Positions 33,640 through 40,346 of a stretch of DNA of 64,000 nt are shown one piece after another. The notes beneath the pieces are model-generated. The model was not told the DNA's origin. It made no database searches and saw only the letters and a program-made list of their open reading frames with translations. The position numbers and the translations under genes were made by a program. The stretch's first letter is position 1, and each line of letters begins with the position of its first letter. Source of the stretch: Flavisericum labens (GTDB lineage Bacteria; Bacteroidota; Bacteroidia; Flavobacteriales; Flavobacteriaceae); NCBI RefSeq assembly GCF_045446075.1, contig NZ_JBJJBQ010000002.1:186001-250000 (forward strand), written 5' to 3'.

Positions 33640-33863
33640 TCGAAAATAATTCCTCGGTGCTCTGCGTCGGGGTTTTCGTTGAAATTGTCATTCCCGTGAA
33701 AATGGGAATCTAAATAACATAATTTTGGTTTTTGACCCTAAGGACAAAATGAAACGAGCGAAATACCATTATGGCTCAGCCTCGAGGATAGTTCATTTTA
33801 AGAAATTATTTTATTTAGGAAAAACAGTTTATCCATAAACTGAACAAACCAAATTTTATAATG

Positions 33864-33907
33864 AAAGGTATTCCCTGGTTTTTTAGAAATCAAGGAATAC
33901 CTTTTTT
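33864..33907 (+). terminator. Rho-independent-type terminator between tpiA and prmA
   Basis: AAAGGTATTCC (33864-33874) pairs perfectly with GGAATACCTTT (33894-33904), and T residues continue after it. It lies 225 bp downstream of tpiA and is the only strong hairpin before prmA. Confidence 0.75.
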
Positions 33908-33973
33908 CAAACAATAAAAAATTACAAAGGACTAAAATTACTATCGAAAAATAGTTGCTTTATTATTTAGGTA

Positions 33974-33981
33974 TATCTTTG
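33974..33981 (+). promoter_or_regulatory. -7 promoter box of prmA
   Basis: TATCTTTG matches TAnnTTTG exactly, 18 bp before the prmA ATG at 34000. Confidence 0.7.
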
Positions 33982-33999
33982 TGCTTTCAAAATTAAGTT

Positions 34000-34836
34000 A
34001 TGTCAAATACTAATTATATTGGATGTTATTTTAAAGTAACCCCATTACAACCAGCCGTAGAAATTCTAATCGCAGAGTTAGGTTACGCTGGTTTTGAAAG
34101 TTTTGTTGAAACTGAACACGGTGTTACCGCATATATTCAAAAAGAGGATTGGAGTGCTAATATTTTAGATGATATACAAATATTGAATTCGGATGAATTT
34201 GAAATAAGCTATTCCCATGAAGAAATAGAACAAACCAACTGGAACGAAGAATGGGAGAAAAATTTTAACCCCATTGAAGTAGATGGTTTGGTTACCGTTC
34301 GTGCGCCGTTTCATAATAAGACAACTACCGAATTCGACATCATCATAGAACCAAAAATGAGTTTTGGTACTGGGCACCATGAAACTACACATATGATGAT
34401 TCAGCATATTTTAAAATACGATTTTAAAGATAAATCGGTGTTGGATATGGGCTGTGGTACTGGTGTATTGGCCATCCTTGCGGAGATGAAAGGTGCAAAA
34501 CCCATTGATGCTGTAGATTATGATAATTGGTGCTATTTAAATAGTTTAGAAAACGTTGAACGTAATAATTGTGACCATATTACGGTTATTGAGGGCGATG
34601 CTTCCGTTTTAAAAAACAAGAACTACGATATAATTATTGCCAATATAAATCGCAATATTTTGTTACAGGATATGACGGTTTACGCATCTTGCTTAAATAA
34701 AGGGGGACAGTTGTTTTTAAGTGGTTTCTATGAGGATGATATCCCTATTATTCAAGAAGAATGTGAAAAAAATATGTTAAAATTTGAGGAAAAGCTGGAA
34801 AGAAATAATTGGGTTTCTTTAAAATTTTTAAATTAG
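34000..34836 (+). CDS. prmA: Ribosomal protein L11 methyltransferase
   Basis: A 278-residue SAM enzyme that methylates ribosomal protein L11. The N-terminal recognition domain (to about 110) is followed by the class I methyltransferase core with MSFGTGHHETTHMMIQ, the SAM loop VLDMGCGTGVLAIL, VDYDNWCYLNSLENVERNNC and the NPPY-like IIIANINRNILLQDM. The length is slightly short of the E. coli protein but normal for the phylum. It lies 30 bp before clpS and is probably co-transcribed with it. Confidence 0.95.
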   Translation: MSNTNYIGCYFKVTPLQPAVEILIAELGYAGFESFVETEHGVTAYIQKEDWSANILDDIQILNSDEFEISYSHEEIEQTNWNEEWEKNFNPIEVDGLVTVRAPFHNKTTTEFDIIIEPKMSFGTGHHETTHMMIQHILKYDFKDKSVLDMGCGTGVLAILAEMKGAKPIDAVDYDNWCYLNSLENVERNNCDHITVIEGDASVLKNKNYDIIIANINRNILLQDMTVYASCLNKGGQLFLSGFYEDDIPIIQEECEKNMLKFEEKLERNNWVSLKFLN

Positions 34837-34866
34837 TAGTAGAAAATTACCAAAAAAACGAGTATT

Positions 34867-35142
34867 ATGAGTTCCAAAGAAAAAATATCAGAGGAATTAT
34901 TATTGGAAGAAGATGTTCTAACACAGAACGAAATCGTGTTGTTTAATGATGATGTAAATACTTTTGAACACGTTATTGAAACACTGATATATGCATGCGA
35001 CCACACGCCAGAACAAGCAGAACAGTGTTCTTTAATTGTACACTACAAAGGAAAGTGTACAGTAAAAACAGGACTTTTCGATGACTTAAAGCCCCGTTGC
35101 TCAATTCTTCTCGAAGCTGGACTGAGTGCGGAAATTGTTTAA
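34867..35142 (+). CDS. clpS: ATP-dependent Clp protease adaptor ClpS
   Basis: A 91-residue adaptor that passes N-degron substrates to ClpAP/ClpCP. The core EIVLFNDDVNTFEHVIETLIYACDHTPEQAEQCS contains the conserved acidic N-end-recognition loop NDDxxT and the hydrophobic pocket helix. HYKGKCTVKTG follows. The ATG lies 30 bp after prmA. Its last 4 bp overlap the convergent HMA-domain gene. Confidence 0.96.
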   Translation: MSSKEKISEELLLEEDVLTQNEIVLFNDDVNTFEHVIETLIYACDHTPEQAEQCSLIVHYKGKCTVKTGLFDDLKPRCSILLEAGLSAEIV

Positions 35143-35411
35143 GTGCTTATTTTTCCAACAGCACAGCTTACAAAAGATTTCGCTTTTGTAGTGAGCACAT
35201 TTTTATCAACTTTAACAGGATATCCCAGTTTTAATAATAATGTTTTTACTTCAGGTAATTTTGACATTCCATCCTTAGAAGAAAACGTCACACTACTATT
35301 TTCAACGTTTACAACAATATCGTTAACTCCTTTTAGGTGAGTCAGTCCTTCCGCTATAGTTTTTGCGCAACCACCACATTTTAGGTTTTGTATTTCTAGT
35401 GTTGTTTTCAT
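35139..35411 (-). CDS. Heavy-metal-associated (HMA) domain protein
   Basis: A 90-residue protein with a single HMA fold. The metal site is LKCGGCAKTIAEGL (CxxC at about residues 12-15), followed by VNDIVVNVENSSVTFSS. It is probably a cytoplasmic copper or other soft-metal carrier. A C-terminal extension ends FVSCAVGKIST. It overlaps the upstream DUF2892 gene by 4 bp. It is the last gene of the unit that begins with the CstB-like enzyme, linking metal binding to sulfur handling. It is convergent with clpS. Confidence 0.88.
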   Translation of the reverse strand: MKTTLEIQNLKCGGCAKTIAEGLTHLKGVNDIVVNVENSSVTFSSKDGMSKLPEVKTLLLKLGYPVKVDKNVLTTKAKSFVSCAVGKIST

Positions 35412-35614
35412 TTTTTAGTTTTACACGTATTTATTCCTAAAGGAGCATATAGCGGACAAAAACTAACAAAGCTTGTGATTAAAAAGATAATAGCCAATGC
35501 CATTAATATGTAAGCCATTGTGCCAGAAATAACGTTAAAATAATACAGTAAGGCAATAGCAATAGCTGCTATTACACGAATTCCTTTGTCTAAACTTCCC
35601 ATGTTTTTTTTCAT
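35408..35614 (-). CDS. DUF2892 (YgaP-like) small membrane protein
   Basis: A 68-residue protein with two membrane segments (IRVIAAIAIALLYYFNVI and MAYILMALAIIFLITSFVSF) and the family ending CPLYAPLGINTCKTKK. In other bacteria this domain is found fused to rhodanese in YgaP, an inner-membrane sulfurtransferase. Here it follows the CstB-like dioxygenase-rhodanese gene by 22 bp and overlaps the HMA gene by 4 bp. Function unknown; a membrane partner for sulfane-sulfur chemistry is inferred. Confidence 0.88.
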   Translation of the reverse strand: MKKNMGSLDKGIRVIAAIAIALLYYFNVISGTMAYILMALAIIFLITSFVSFCPLYAPLGINTCKTKK

Positions 35615-35636
35615 GTCTTATTGATTTTAATTGGTT

Positions 35637-37049
35637 TTATAATGTTGTTGGGCAAACATAATCTGTAGTTGGTAAGTCACTGTTTTTTATGGCTCCAAAA
35701 CCACCGGCAATATCAACTAGCTTATCAAATCCTCGTGCCTTTAAAATTGACGCTGCAATTAACGAGCGATATCCACCGGCACAATGCAGGTAATAGGTGT
35801 TATTTTTATCAATGGAACTCATGTTCTCATTAATATAATCGAGAGCAAAATGTTGTACTTGGTCGCCTTTTAAATGTTCTGATTTATATTCGCCGTCTTT
35901 TCTAACATCTAAAACTTTAATGGCTTTATTCTTAAAATCACTGGAAAACTGGTCGATGGAAATAGAAGTGATGGTTTCGATATCTTTTCCAGCCGCTTTC
36001 CAAGCTTCAATTCCTCCTTTTAAATACCCAAGTGTGTTGTCATAGCCCACACGAGATAGACGAGTAACGGCTTCTTTTTCTTTGCCTTTAGGTACGACTA
36101 ACAAAATAGGTTGTTTTAAATTGGTAATTAGCGCTCCAACCCAAGGGGCAAATGAGCCATGTAATCCTATAAATATTGAATTCGGAATGTGTGCTTTTGC
36201 AAATTCTTCTTCTTTCCGAACATCAAGCAGCAAGGCTCCTTGTTGATTGGCGATGATTTCAAATTCTTTGGGTGATAACGGGGTATCTCCTTTTTTTAAT
36301 ACAGCTTCAAAATCATCATATCCCATCTTGTTCATCATCGCATTTTTTGCAAAATATTGGGGTGGGGGCGTTATGCCCGTTAAAACTTCCTTGACAAACT
36401 CTTCTTTCGTCATATCGGCCCTCAAGGCGTAGTTTGTTTTTTTCTGTTCACCCAAAACACCTACTGTTTCTTTGCTCAGGTTTTTGCCACAGGCTGAGCC
36501 CGCACCGTGCGCTGGATAAACAATAACGTCGTCAGGCAATGTCATTATTTTTTTACGCAACGAATCATACAGCATTTCAGCCAAATCTTCTTTTGTTAAA
36601 TCAGATTTTATGGCCAAATCAGGACGGCCAACATCACCTAGAAATAGGGTGTCTCCAGAGAATATAGCGTGCTCCTTACCATTTTCGTCCAATAGTAGAT
36701 AGGTAACCGATTCTAGAGTGTGGCCCGGTGTATGTAATACTTTTATAGTTATGTTTCCTAGCTTAAACTCTTCGTTGTCTTTGGCGGTATAGATGTCATA
36801 ATTGGTTTCAGCACCAGGGCCGTAAACTATGGTCGCACCTGTTTTTTCCGCTAAATCGATATGACCTGAAACAAAATCGGCGTGGAAATGGGTTTCAAAA
36901 ATATATTTAATTTTTCCGTTTTCTTTTTTGGCTTTGTCAACATACTGCTGGGTCTCTCTTAAAGGGTCTATAATGGCCACTTCACCATTAGATTCTATGT
37001 AGTAAGCCCCTTGCGCTAAACAACCCGTGTATATTTGTTCAATTTTCAT
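35637..37049 (-). CDS. Persulfide dioxygenase-rhodanese fusion (CstB-like)
   Basis: A 470-residue three-domain protein. The N-terminal metallo-beta-lactamase/ETHE1-like domain has the iron site THFHADFVSGH (His54, His56, Asp58, His63). A middle rhodanese-like domain (LLDVRKEEEFAKAHIP) has VVPKGKE where the active Cys loop should be, so it looks inactive. The C-terminal rhodanese has the active Cys at about 423 in LHCAGGYRS. This is the order seen in staphylococcal CstB, which oxidises persulfides and releases thiosulfate. It heads the unit with DUF2892 and HMA and has its own putative Crp/Fnr site. Confidence 0.93.
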   Translation of the reverse strand: MKIEQIYTGCLAQGAYYIESNGEVAIIDPLRETQQYVDKAKKENGKIKYIFETHFHADFVSGHIDLAEKTGATIVYGPGAETNYDIYTAKDNEEFKLGNITIKVLHTPGHTLESVTYLLLDENGKEHAIFSGDTLFLGDVGRPDLAIKSDLTKEDLAEMLYDSLRKKIMTLPDDVIVYPAHGAGSACGKNLSKETVGVLGEQKKTNYALRADMTKEEFVKEVLTGITPPPQYFAKNAMMNKMGYDDFEAVLKKGDTPLSPKEFEIIANQQGALLLDVRKEEEFAKAHIPNSIFIGLHGSFAPWVGALITNLKQPILLVVPKGKEKEAVTRLSRVGYDNTLGYLKGGIEAWKAAGKDIETITSISIDQFSSDFKNKAIKVLDVRKDGEYKSEHLKGDQVQHFALDYINENMSSIDKNNTYYLHCAGGYRSLIAASILKARGFDKLVDIAGGFGAIKNSDLPTTDYVCPTTL

Positions 37050-37087
37050 ATTGTGTTTTAACTTTTTTTGAATAGGTATAATTTAAC

Positions 37088-37132
37088 CAAATTTATTCAA
37101 TTCATGAAAAATAGTTTGTAACTATTATTACA
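37088..37132 (-). promoter_or_regulatory. Promoter and Crp/Fnr-type operator of the CstB-like unit
   Basis: The operator TGTAACTATTATTACA (37117-37132) is an imperfect palindrome. On the minus strand TAAATTTG (plus 37088-37095) is a perfect TAnnTTTG -7 box. The operator centre lies 29.5 bp upstream of the first base of the box. The same arrangement recurs at 38.9, 46.2 and 47.2 kb. The ATG at 37049 is 38 bp downstream. Confidence 0.65.
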
Positions 37133-37140
37133 TTTTTGAT

Positions 37141-37932
37141 TCAGTTTAACTCTTTGTAAATGATGTATATGGCCATGATTGATATAAAAATCCCAAAGCC
37201 TTTTTTTAGTTTTTCACCGCTAAAGTATTTTGATAGGAATACTCCAATAAGAATTCCAAAAATGGCTATTGAGGAAAACGATAATAAAAATAACCAATCT
37301 ATATCCAAGGTTTGAACATCGCCCATGAATCCAATTAGCGAATTGATGCTAATGATGATTAGTGACGTGCCTACAGCTTTCTTCATGGGGATTTTAGCCC
37401 AAAGGACCAAGGCAGGAACATAAAGAAAGCCACCACCAGCTCCTATTAAACCAGTTATGGTGCCAATTATAAGACCTTGAATGAAAGTTTTGTAATATGG
37501 CTGTTTTGCTGAGAGTAATGCTTTATCATTTCCTTTTTTTATCATTGAAACGGACGCCAGCAACATGATAATGGCGAAGAAAGTCATGATGGCTACATCT
37601 TTGGTAAGCGTATTTTTGCCGATAGAAAATAGAATATCTGGAATGGCAGGAACCAAATAGCGTCTAGTTAAATACACTGCAAGGAATGAGGGGAACGAAA
37701 AGGCAAGCCCTGTTTTAAAGTCGACTAGACCTTTTCGGTATTTTTGAAGCGTTCCAACCACCGATGAGGTTCCTACAACAAATAGGGAATAGGCGGTTGC
37801 AACTATGGGGTTTAGGCCTAAAATATAAACCATGACAGGAACGGTTAATATGGAACCGCCACCTCCAATGAGGCCTAAAACTAGGCCAATTAATAATGCA
37901 CCAATATATCCTGAAATTTGGATAATATCCAT
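37141..37932 (-). CDS. TauE/SafE family sulfur-compound transporter
   Basis: A 263-residue membrane protein with about eight helices in two similar halves. Each half has the glycine-rich family motif: GLVLGLIGGGGSILTVP near the start and GLIGAGGGFLYVPAL in the middle. The family moves sulfite, sulfoacetate or related anions, usually outwards. A tauE gene also sits in the staphylococcal cst operon. It follows the YeeE/YedE pair directly (the upstream stop abuts its ATG) and is 91 bp from the CstB-like gene. Confidence 0.92.
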   Translation of the reverse strand: MDIIQISGYIGALLIGLVLGLIGGGGSILTVPVMVYILGLNPIVATAYSLFVVGTSSVVGTLQKYRKGLVDFKTGLAFSFPSFLAVYLTRRYLVPAIPDILFSIGKNTLTKDVAIMTFFAIIMLLASVSMIKKGNDKALLSAKQPYYKTFIQGLIIGTITGLIGAGGGFLYVPALVLWAKIPMKKAVGTSLIIISINSLIGFMGDVQTLDIDWLFLLSFSSIAIFGILIGVFLSKYFSGEKLKKGFGIFISIMAIYIIYKELN

Positions 37933-38346
37933 TTAGTGCGGCAGTTTGTTTTTTAATATACCGTAAAGAAAAGTTCCTAAAATGGCTGCGCCAATTACGA
38001 TAAGCATGGCATAAACACCCGTGCCCAATAGAATGTACATGGGGCCGGGGCAAGTGCCAATAAGTGCCCAACCTAAACCAAAAATAGTACCTCCAAGAAT
38101 GTAGCGTGTAAAGCCCTTTCCTTTTTTGGGAACTAAAATTTCTGAACCCGTAATACTCTTTATATAGCCTTTTTTAGAAATTTGTAAAAATAGAATACCC
38201 GTGGCAATGGCGGTGCCTATAATACCGTACATATGGAACGACTGAAACCTGAACATTTCGTAAATACGATACCATGAAACGGCCTCAGATTTAACCAAGA
38301 CAATTCCGAAAAAAATACCAATCAATAAGAATTTTATAAATTTCAT
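37933..38346 (-). CDS. YeeE/YedE (DUF6691-type) membrane protein, second half of pair
   Basis: A 137-residue protein with four hydrophobic segments. The motif GLGWALIGTCPGPMYILLGTG carries the conserved Cys of YeeE/YedE (TsuA) proteins, which import thiosulfate through a line of cysteines. It corresponds to one half of a full-length transporter, and the preceding gene supplies the other half. It starts 4 bp after that gene and abuts tauE, so the three are one unit. Thiosulfate or a similar sulfur species is the likely substrate (inference from family). Confidence 0.9.
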   Translation of the reverse strand: MKFIKFLLIGIFFGIVLVKSEAVSWYRIYEMFRFQSFHMYGIIGTAIATGILFLQISKKGYIKSITGSEILVPKKGKGFTRYILGGTIFGLGWALIGTCPGPMYILLGTGVYAMLIVIGAAILGTFLYGILKNKLPH

Positions 38347-38350
38347 AAGA

Positions 38351-38899
38351 CTAAAATATTAAGGGTAAAAGAAAATTGGCCATAACTAAACCGCCAACAA
38401 AAAAGCCAATGACTGCTATTAACGAAGGTTTTTGAAAACTGCTTAAACCAGTAATGGCATGACCAGATGTACAACCATCGGCGTAACGGGTACCAAAACC
38501 TACCAATAGGCCTCCAATGATTAAAATGGAAAACCCTTTTAGATTTTTAAAGCTGAAAATTTCATCAGGCACCAAACTAGCTCCTGAATTTTGAAACCCC
38601 ATTTGTTGAAGTTCTGCAATGGTTTTTGGATTTAAGTCGGTTACACTATCATTAGATAAATAATTAACAGCTATGAAGCCACCAATAATGGCACCAAGGA
38701 CAACGACCAGGTTCCAAGATTGTTCTTTCCAGTTAAATTTGAAAAAATCATTAAATTTTCCTGCACCTGCAATCGTGCACATGGTTTTTAAATTTGACGA
38801 CATGCCAAATGTTTTTCCTAAATAGAGCAAAATGGCCATGACCGATGTTATTAAAGGGCCTGAAAAATACCACGGCCAAGGGTTTAAAATAGATTCCAT
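38351..38899 (-). CDS. YeeE/YedE thiosulfate-transporter family protein, first half of pair
   Basis: A 182-residue protein with four or five membrane helices. The family motif FGTRYADGCTSGHAITGLSS contains the conserved Cys of the transport path. MCTIAGAGKFNDFFKFNWKE is a cytoplasmic loop typical of this half. Paired with the next gene it makes a split YeeE/YedE transporter. It is the first gene of its unit, with a putative Crp/Fnr operator 46-61 bp upstream of the ATG. Confidence 0.9.
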   Translation of the reverse strand: MESILNPWPWYFSGPLITSVMAILLYLGKTFGMSSNLKTMCTIAGAGKFNDFFKFNWKEQSWNLVVVLGAIIGGFIAVNYLSNDSVTDLNPKTIAELQQMGFQNSGASLVPDEIFSFKNLKGFSILIIGGLLVGFGTRYADGCTSGHAITGLSSFQKPSLIAVIGFFVGGLVMANFLLPLIF

Positions 38900-38916
38900 A
38901 GAATTATTGTTATGTG

Positions 38917-38960
38917 TAAAGTTATTTTGTTGCTTTTTGAGCTATGTAACAATTGTTACT
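38917..38960 (-). promoter_or_regulatory. Promoter and Crp/Fnr-type operator of the YeeE/YedE-TauE unit
   Basis: TGTAACAATTGTTACT (38945-38960) contains a perfect 14-bp palindrome. On the minus strand TAACTTTA (plus 38917-38924) is one mismatch from TAnnTTTG. The operator centre is 28.5 bp upstream of the first base of the box. It is the most symmetric of the four sites. Confidence 0.65.
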
Positions 38961-38985
38961 TAAGATAGACAATTGCAGTTGCCAC

Positions 38986-39079
38986 TGGGCTAGTTGCGCT
39001 AGGGATTGAGCGGTTTGTTTAAGCTCGCCAACGCAGGACGCAGCGAGTAGTGAAAGCCCGACCCCTGTTGTAGCGCCCA
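38986..39079 (+). ncRNA. Structured RNA-like element, possibly Flavo-1-type
   Basis: This GC-richer segment in an AT-rich gap can fold. GCGCTA (38996-39001) pairs with TAGCGC (39071-39076), and GCTCGC (39023-39028) pairs with GCGAGT (39043-39048). The flanking strings TAGGGATTGAGCGG and AGTGAAAGCCCGACCC look like ones I associate with a dispersed flavobacterial element, perhaps the Flavo-1 RNA motif. That identity is from memory and not tested. It lies between the Crp/Fnr gene and the YeeE operator; the strand is tentative. Confidence 0.5.
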
Positions 39080-39091
39080 AATTGTTGCTAC

Positions 39092-39721
39092 CTAGATTAT
39101 TTCAATTTTATTGCGACTTAGTTTTATTTTCTTCTCGTTTTCCAACTGTTTTAAGAGCCTGGAAATGACCACACGCGATGTGTGTAGGTCTTCGGCGATG
39201 TCTTGGTGCTTGATGTTAATAGTTTTGGAGCTGTGCAGCATGGCCTTGTTTTTTAGGTATTTGTACAAACGCTCATCCATTTTCATAAAAGCAAGGTTGT
39301 CTATCGCATCAAGCATTTCATCAAAACGTATTTGGTAACTTTGTAAAATGAATTCGCGCCAACTGGCATTATTATGAAACCATATTTGCATGTTTTCAAC
39401 AGGAATTAGAACTAGGCTAGAATCTTTTTCTGCCACCGCCCTAATTTTACTTTTTGTAGTGCCTAAACAACATGTTAAGGACATGGCACAGGTTTCGCCC
39501 GCCTCAAGGAAATAAATTAGGAGTTCATTGCCATTATCGTCTTCCCTTAAAATTTTAATATCACCCGATAAGAGTAGGGGAATAAATTTTAGAGGTTGAT
39601 TAATGTCTATAATAATTTCGTTTTGCTTGAATGTTTTAAATACGCCTTTTTCGGAAATTTCCGAAATAAGATCCGCATCAAAAATATGGTCGAATTTTTC
39701 CTGTAGTAAGTCTGTGGTCAT
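39092..39721 (-). CDS. Crp/Fnr family transcriptional regulator with Cys-Cys sensor motif
   Basis: A protein of about 209 residues. The N-terminal cyclic-nucleotide-type beta barrel (LKFIPLLLSGDIKILREDDNGNELLIYFLEAGE) is followed by TCAMSLTCCLGTTKS with three Cys, a possible thiol or persulfide sensor. The C-terminal winged helix has HQDIAEDLHTSRVVISRLLKQLENEKKI. The start is the ATG at 39721 (MTTDLLQEKFD); a TTG at 39736 lies upstream of a -7-like TATTTTTG (plus 39725-39732). It lies amid four units bearing TGTAAC-N4-GTTACA sites and is their likely regulator. Confidence 0.9.
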   Translation of the reverse strand: MTTDLLQEKFDHIFDADLISEISEKGVFKTFKQNEIIIDINQPLKFIPLLLSGDIKILREDDNGNELLIYFLEAGETCAMSLTCCLGTTKSKIRAVAEKDSSLVLIPVENMQIWFHNNASWREFILQSYQIRFDEMLDAIDNLAFMKMDERLYKYLKNKAMLHSSKTINIKHQDIAEDLHTSRVVISRLLKQLENEKKIKLSRNKIEII

Positions 39722-39793
39722 GCCCAAAAATAGCAATTTAAAATGGAATTTGTATGGGCTTGGGCAACTTGGTTGGGCTTAAAACTGGGAATT

Positions 39794-39979
39794 TTATTTT
39801 TTAACCCCCAGTTTTAACAAGATGGTTTCTAATAAGCACCATTTTGTAAATGCAGACTGAATTAAATTGATGCCAATAAAAACGGTAAACCACATCCAAT
39901 TTTGGTTTACATAAATCGTGAGAATGATACTTAATAGTACCATGGAGCCTACGATAACTCTGAAATAAGTGTTTAACAT
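39794..39979 (-). CDS. DUF2892 (YgaP-like) small membrane protein, second copy
   Basis: A 61-residue protein with two hydrophobic segments (YFRVIVGSMVLLSIILTIYV and MWFTVFIGINLIQSAF) and the family-like end TKWCLLETILLKLGVKK. It is related to the DUF2892 protein at 35.4 kb but is not a close copy. It lies 18 bp after the PII-like gene, at the end of the tolC-adaptor-RND unit. Confidence 0.85.
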   Translation of the reverse strand: MLNTYFRVIVGSMVLLSIILTIYVNQNWMWFTVFIGINLIQSAFTKWCLLETILLKLGVKK

Positions 39980-39997
39980 GTTGCCTAAATTTTTTGA

Positions 39998-40303
39998 TTA
40001 TATTGATTTTTCAACAGGAACAACCACTGCCTTGATGGGGTTGTTGGTTTCAAGGTTGGCATTGAACGCTATGATATGCTTGAAAAGCTCATCGATATAT
40101 TTTTCCTCGGTAAATGAAAAGAACATAACAGATTCGTTTCCTGCATTTTCTGCTCCAAACCAATTCGATGACATAATTAGGGCTTGGTTGTTTTTATAGC
40201 CGTCAATTTCAGATTCACTAAAATTTTCTATCCCAGCTTTTTTGAAAAGCTTAATGATATCTTTATGAAACTCCTCTACTGCGGTGACTAATACTAATTT
40301 CAT
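39998..40303 (-). CDS. Small PII-like protein linked to an RND pump
   Basis: A 101-residue soluble protein. The order of a strand (MKLVLVTAV), a helix (EFHKDIIKLFKKAGI), a strand (SVMFFSFT), a helix (KYIDELFKHIIAFNANLE) and a last strand (IKAVVVPV) fits the ferredoxin-like PII/CutA fold. This is a structural guess from pattern, not a sequence match. It starts 43 bp after the RND permease stop. PII-like proteins encoded beside RND pumps and bicarbonate or metal transporters often modulate them. Confidence 0.65.
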   Translation of the reverse strand: MKLVLVTAVEEFHKDIIKLFKKAGIENFSESEIDGYKNNQALIMSSNWFGAENAGNESVMFFSFTEEKYIDELFKHIIAFNANLETNNPIKAVVVPVEKSI

Positions 40304-40346
40304 ATTATTTTTTTATTTGTCATTCTGAACTTGTTTCAGAATCTCA

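Larger units (their letters stand above)
33640..33999. other. 360-bp intergenic region with hairpins and the prmA promoter
   Basis: No gene is visible. It contains a small hairpin CCTCG/CGGGG (33655-33676), ATTCCC/GGGAAT (33690-33709), the palindrome CAGTTTATCCATAAACTG (33825-33842), a terminator-like hairpin (33864-33907) and the prmA -7 box (33974-33981). The first two resemble decayed intergenic repeats. Confidence 0.65.
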
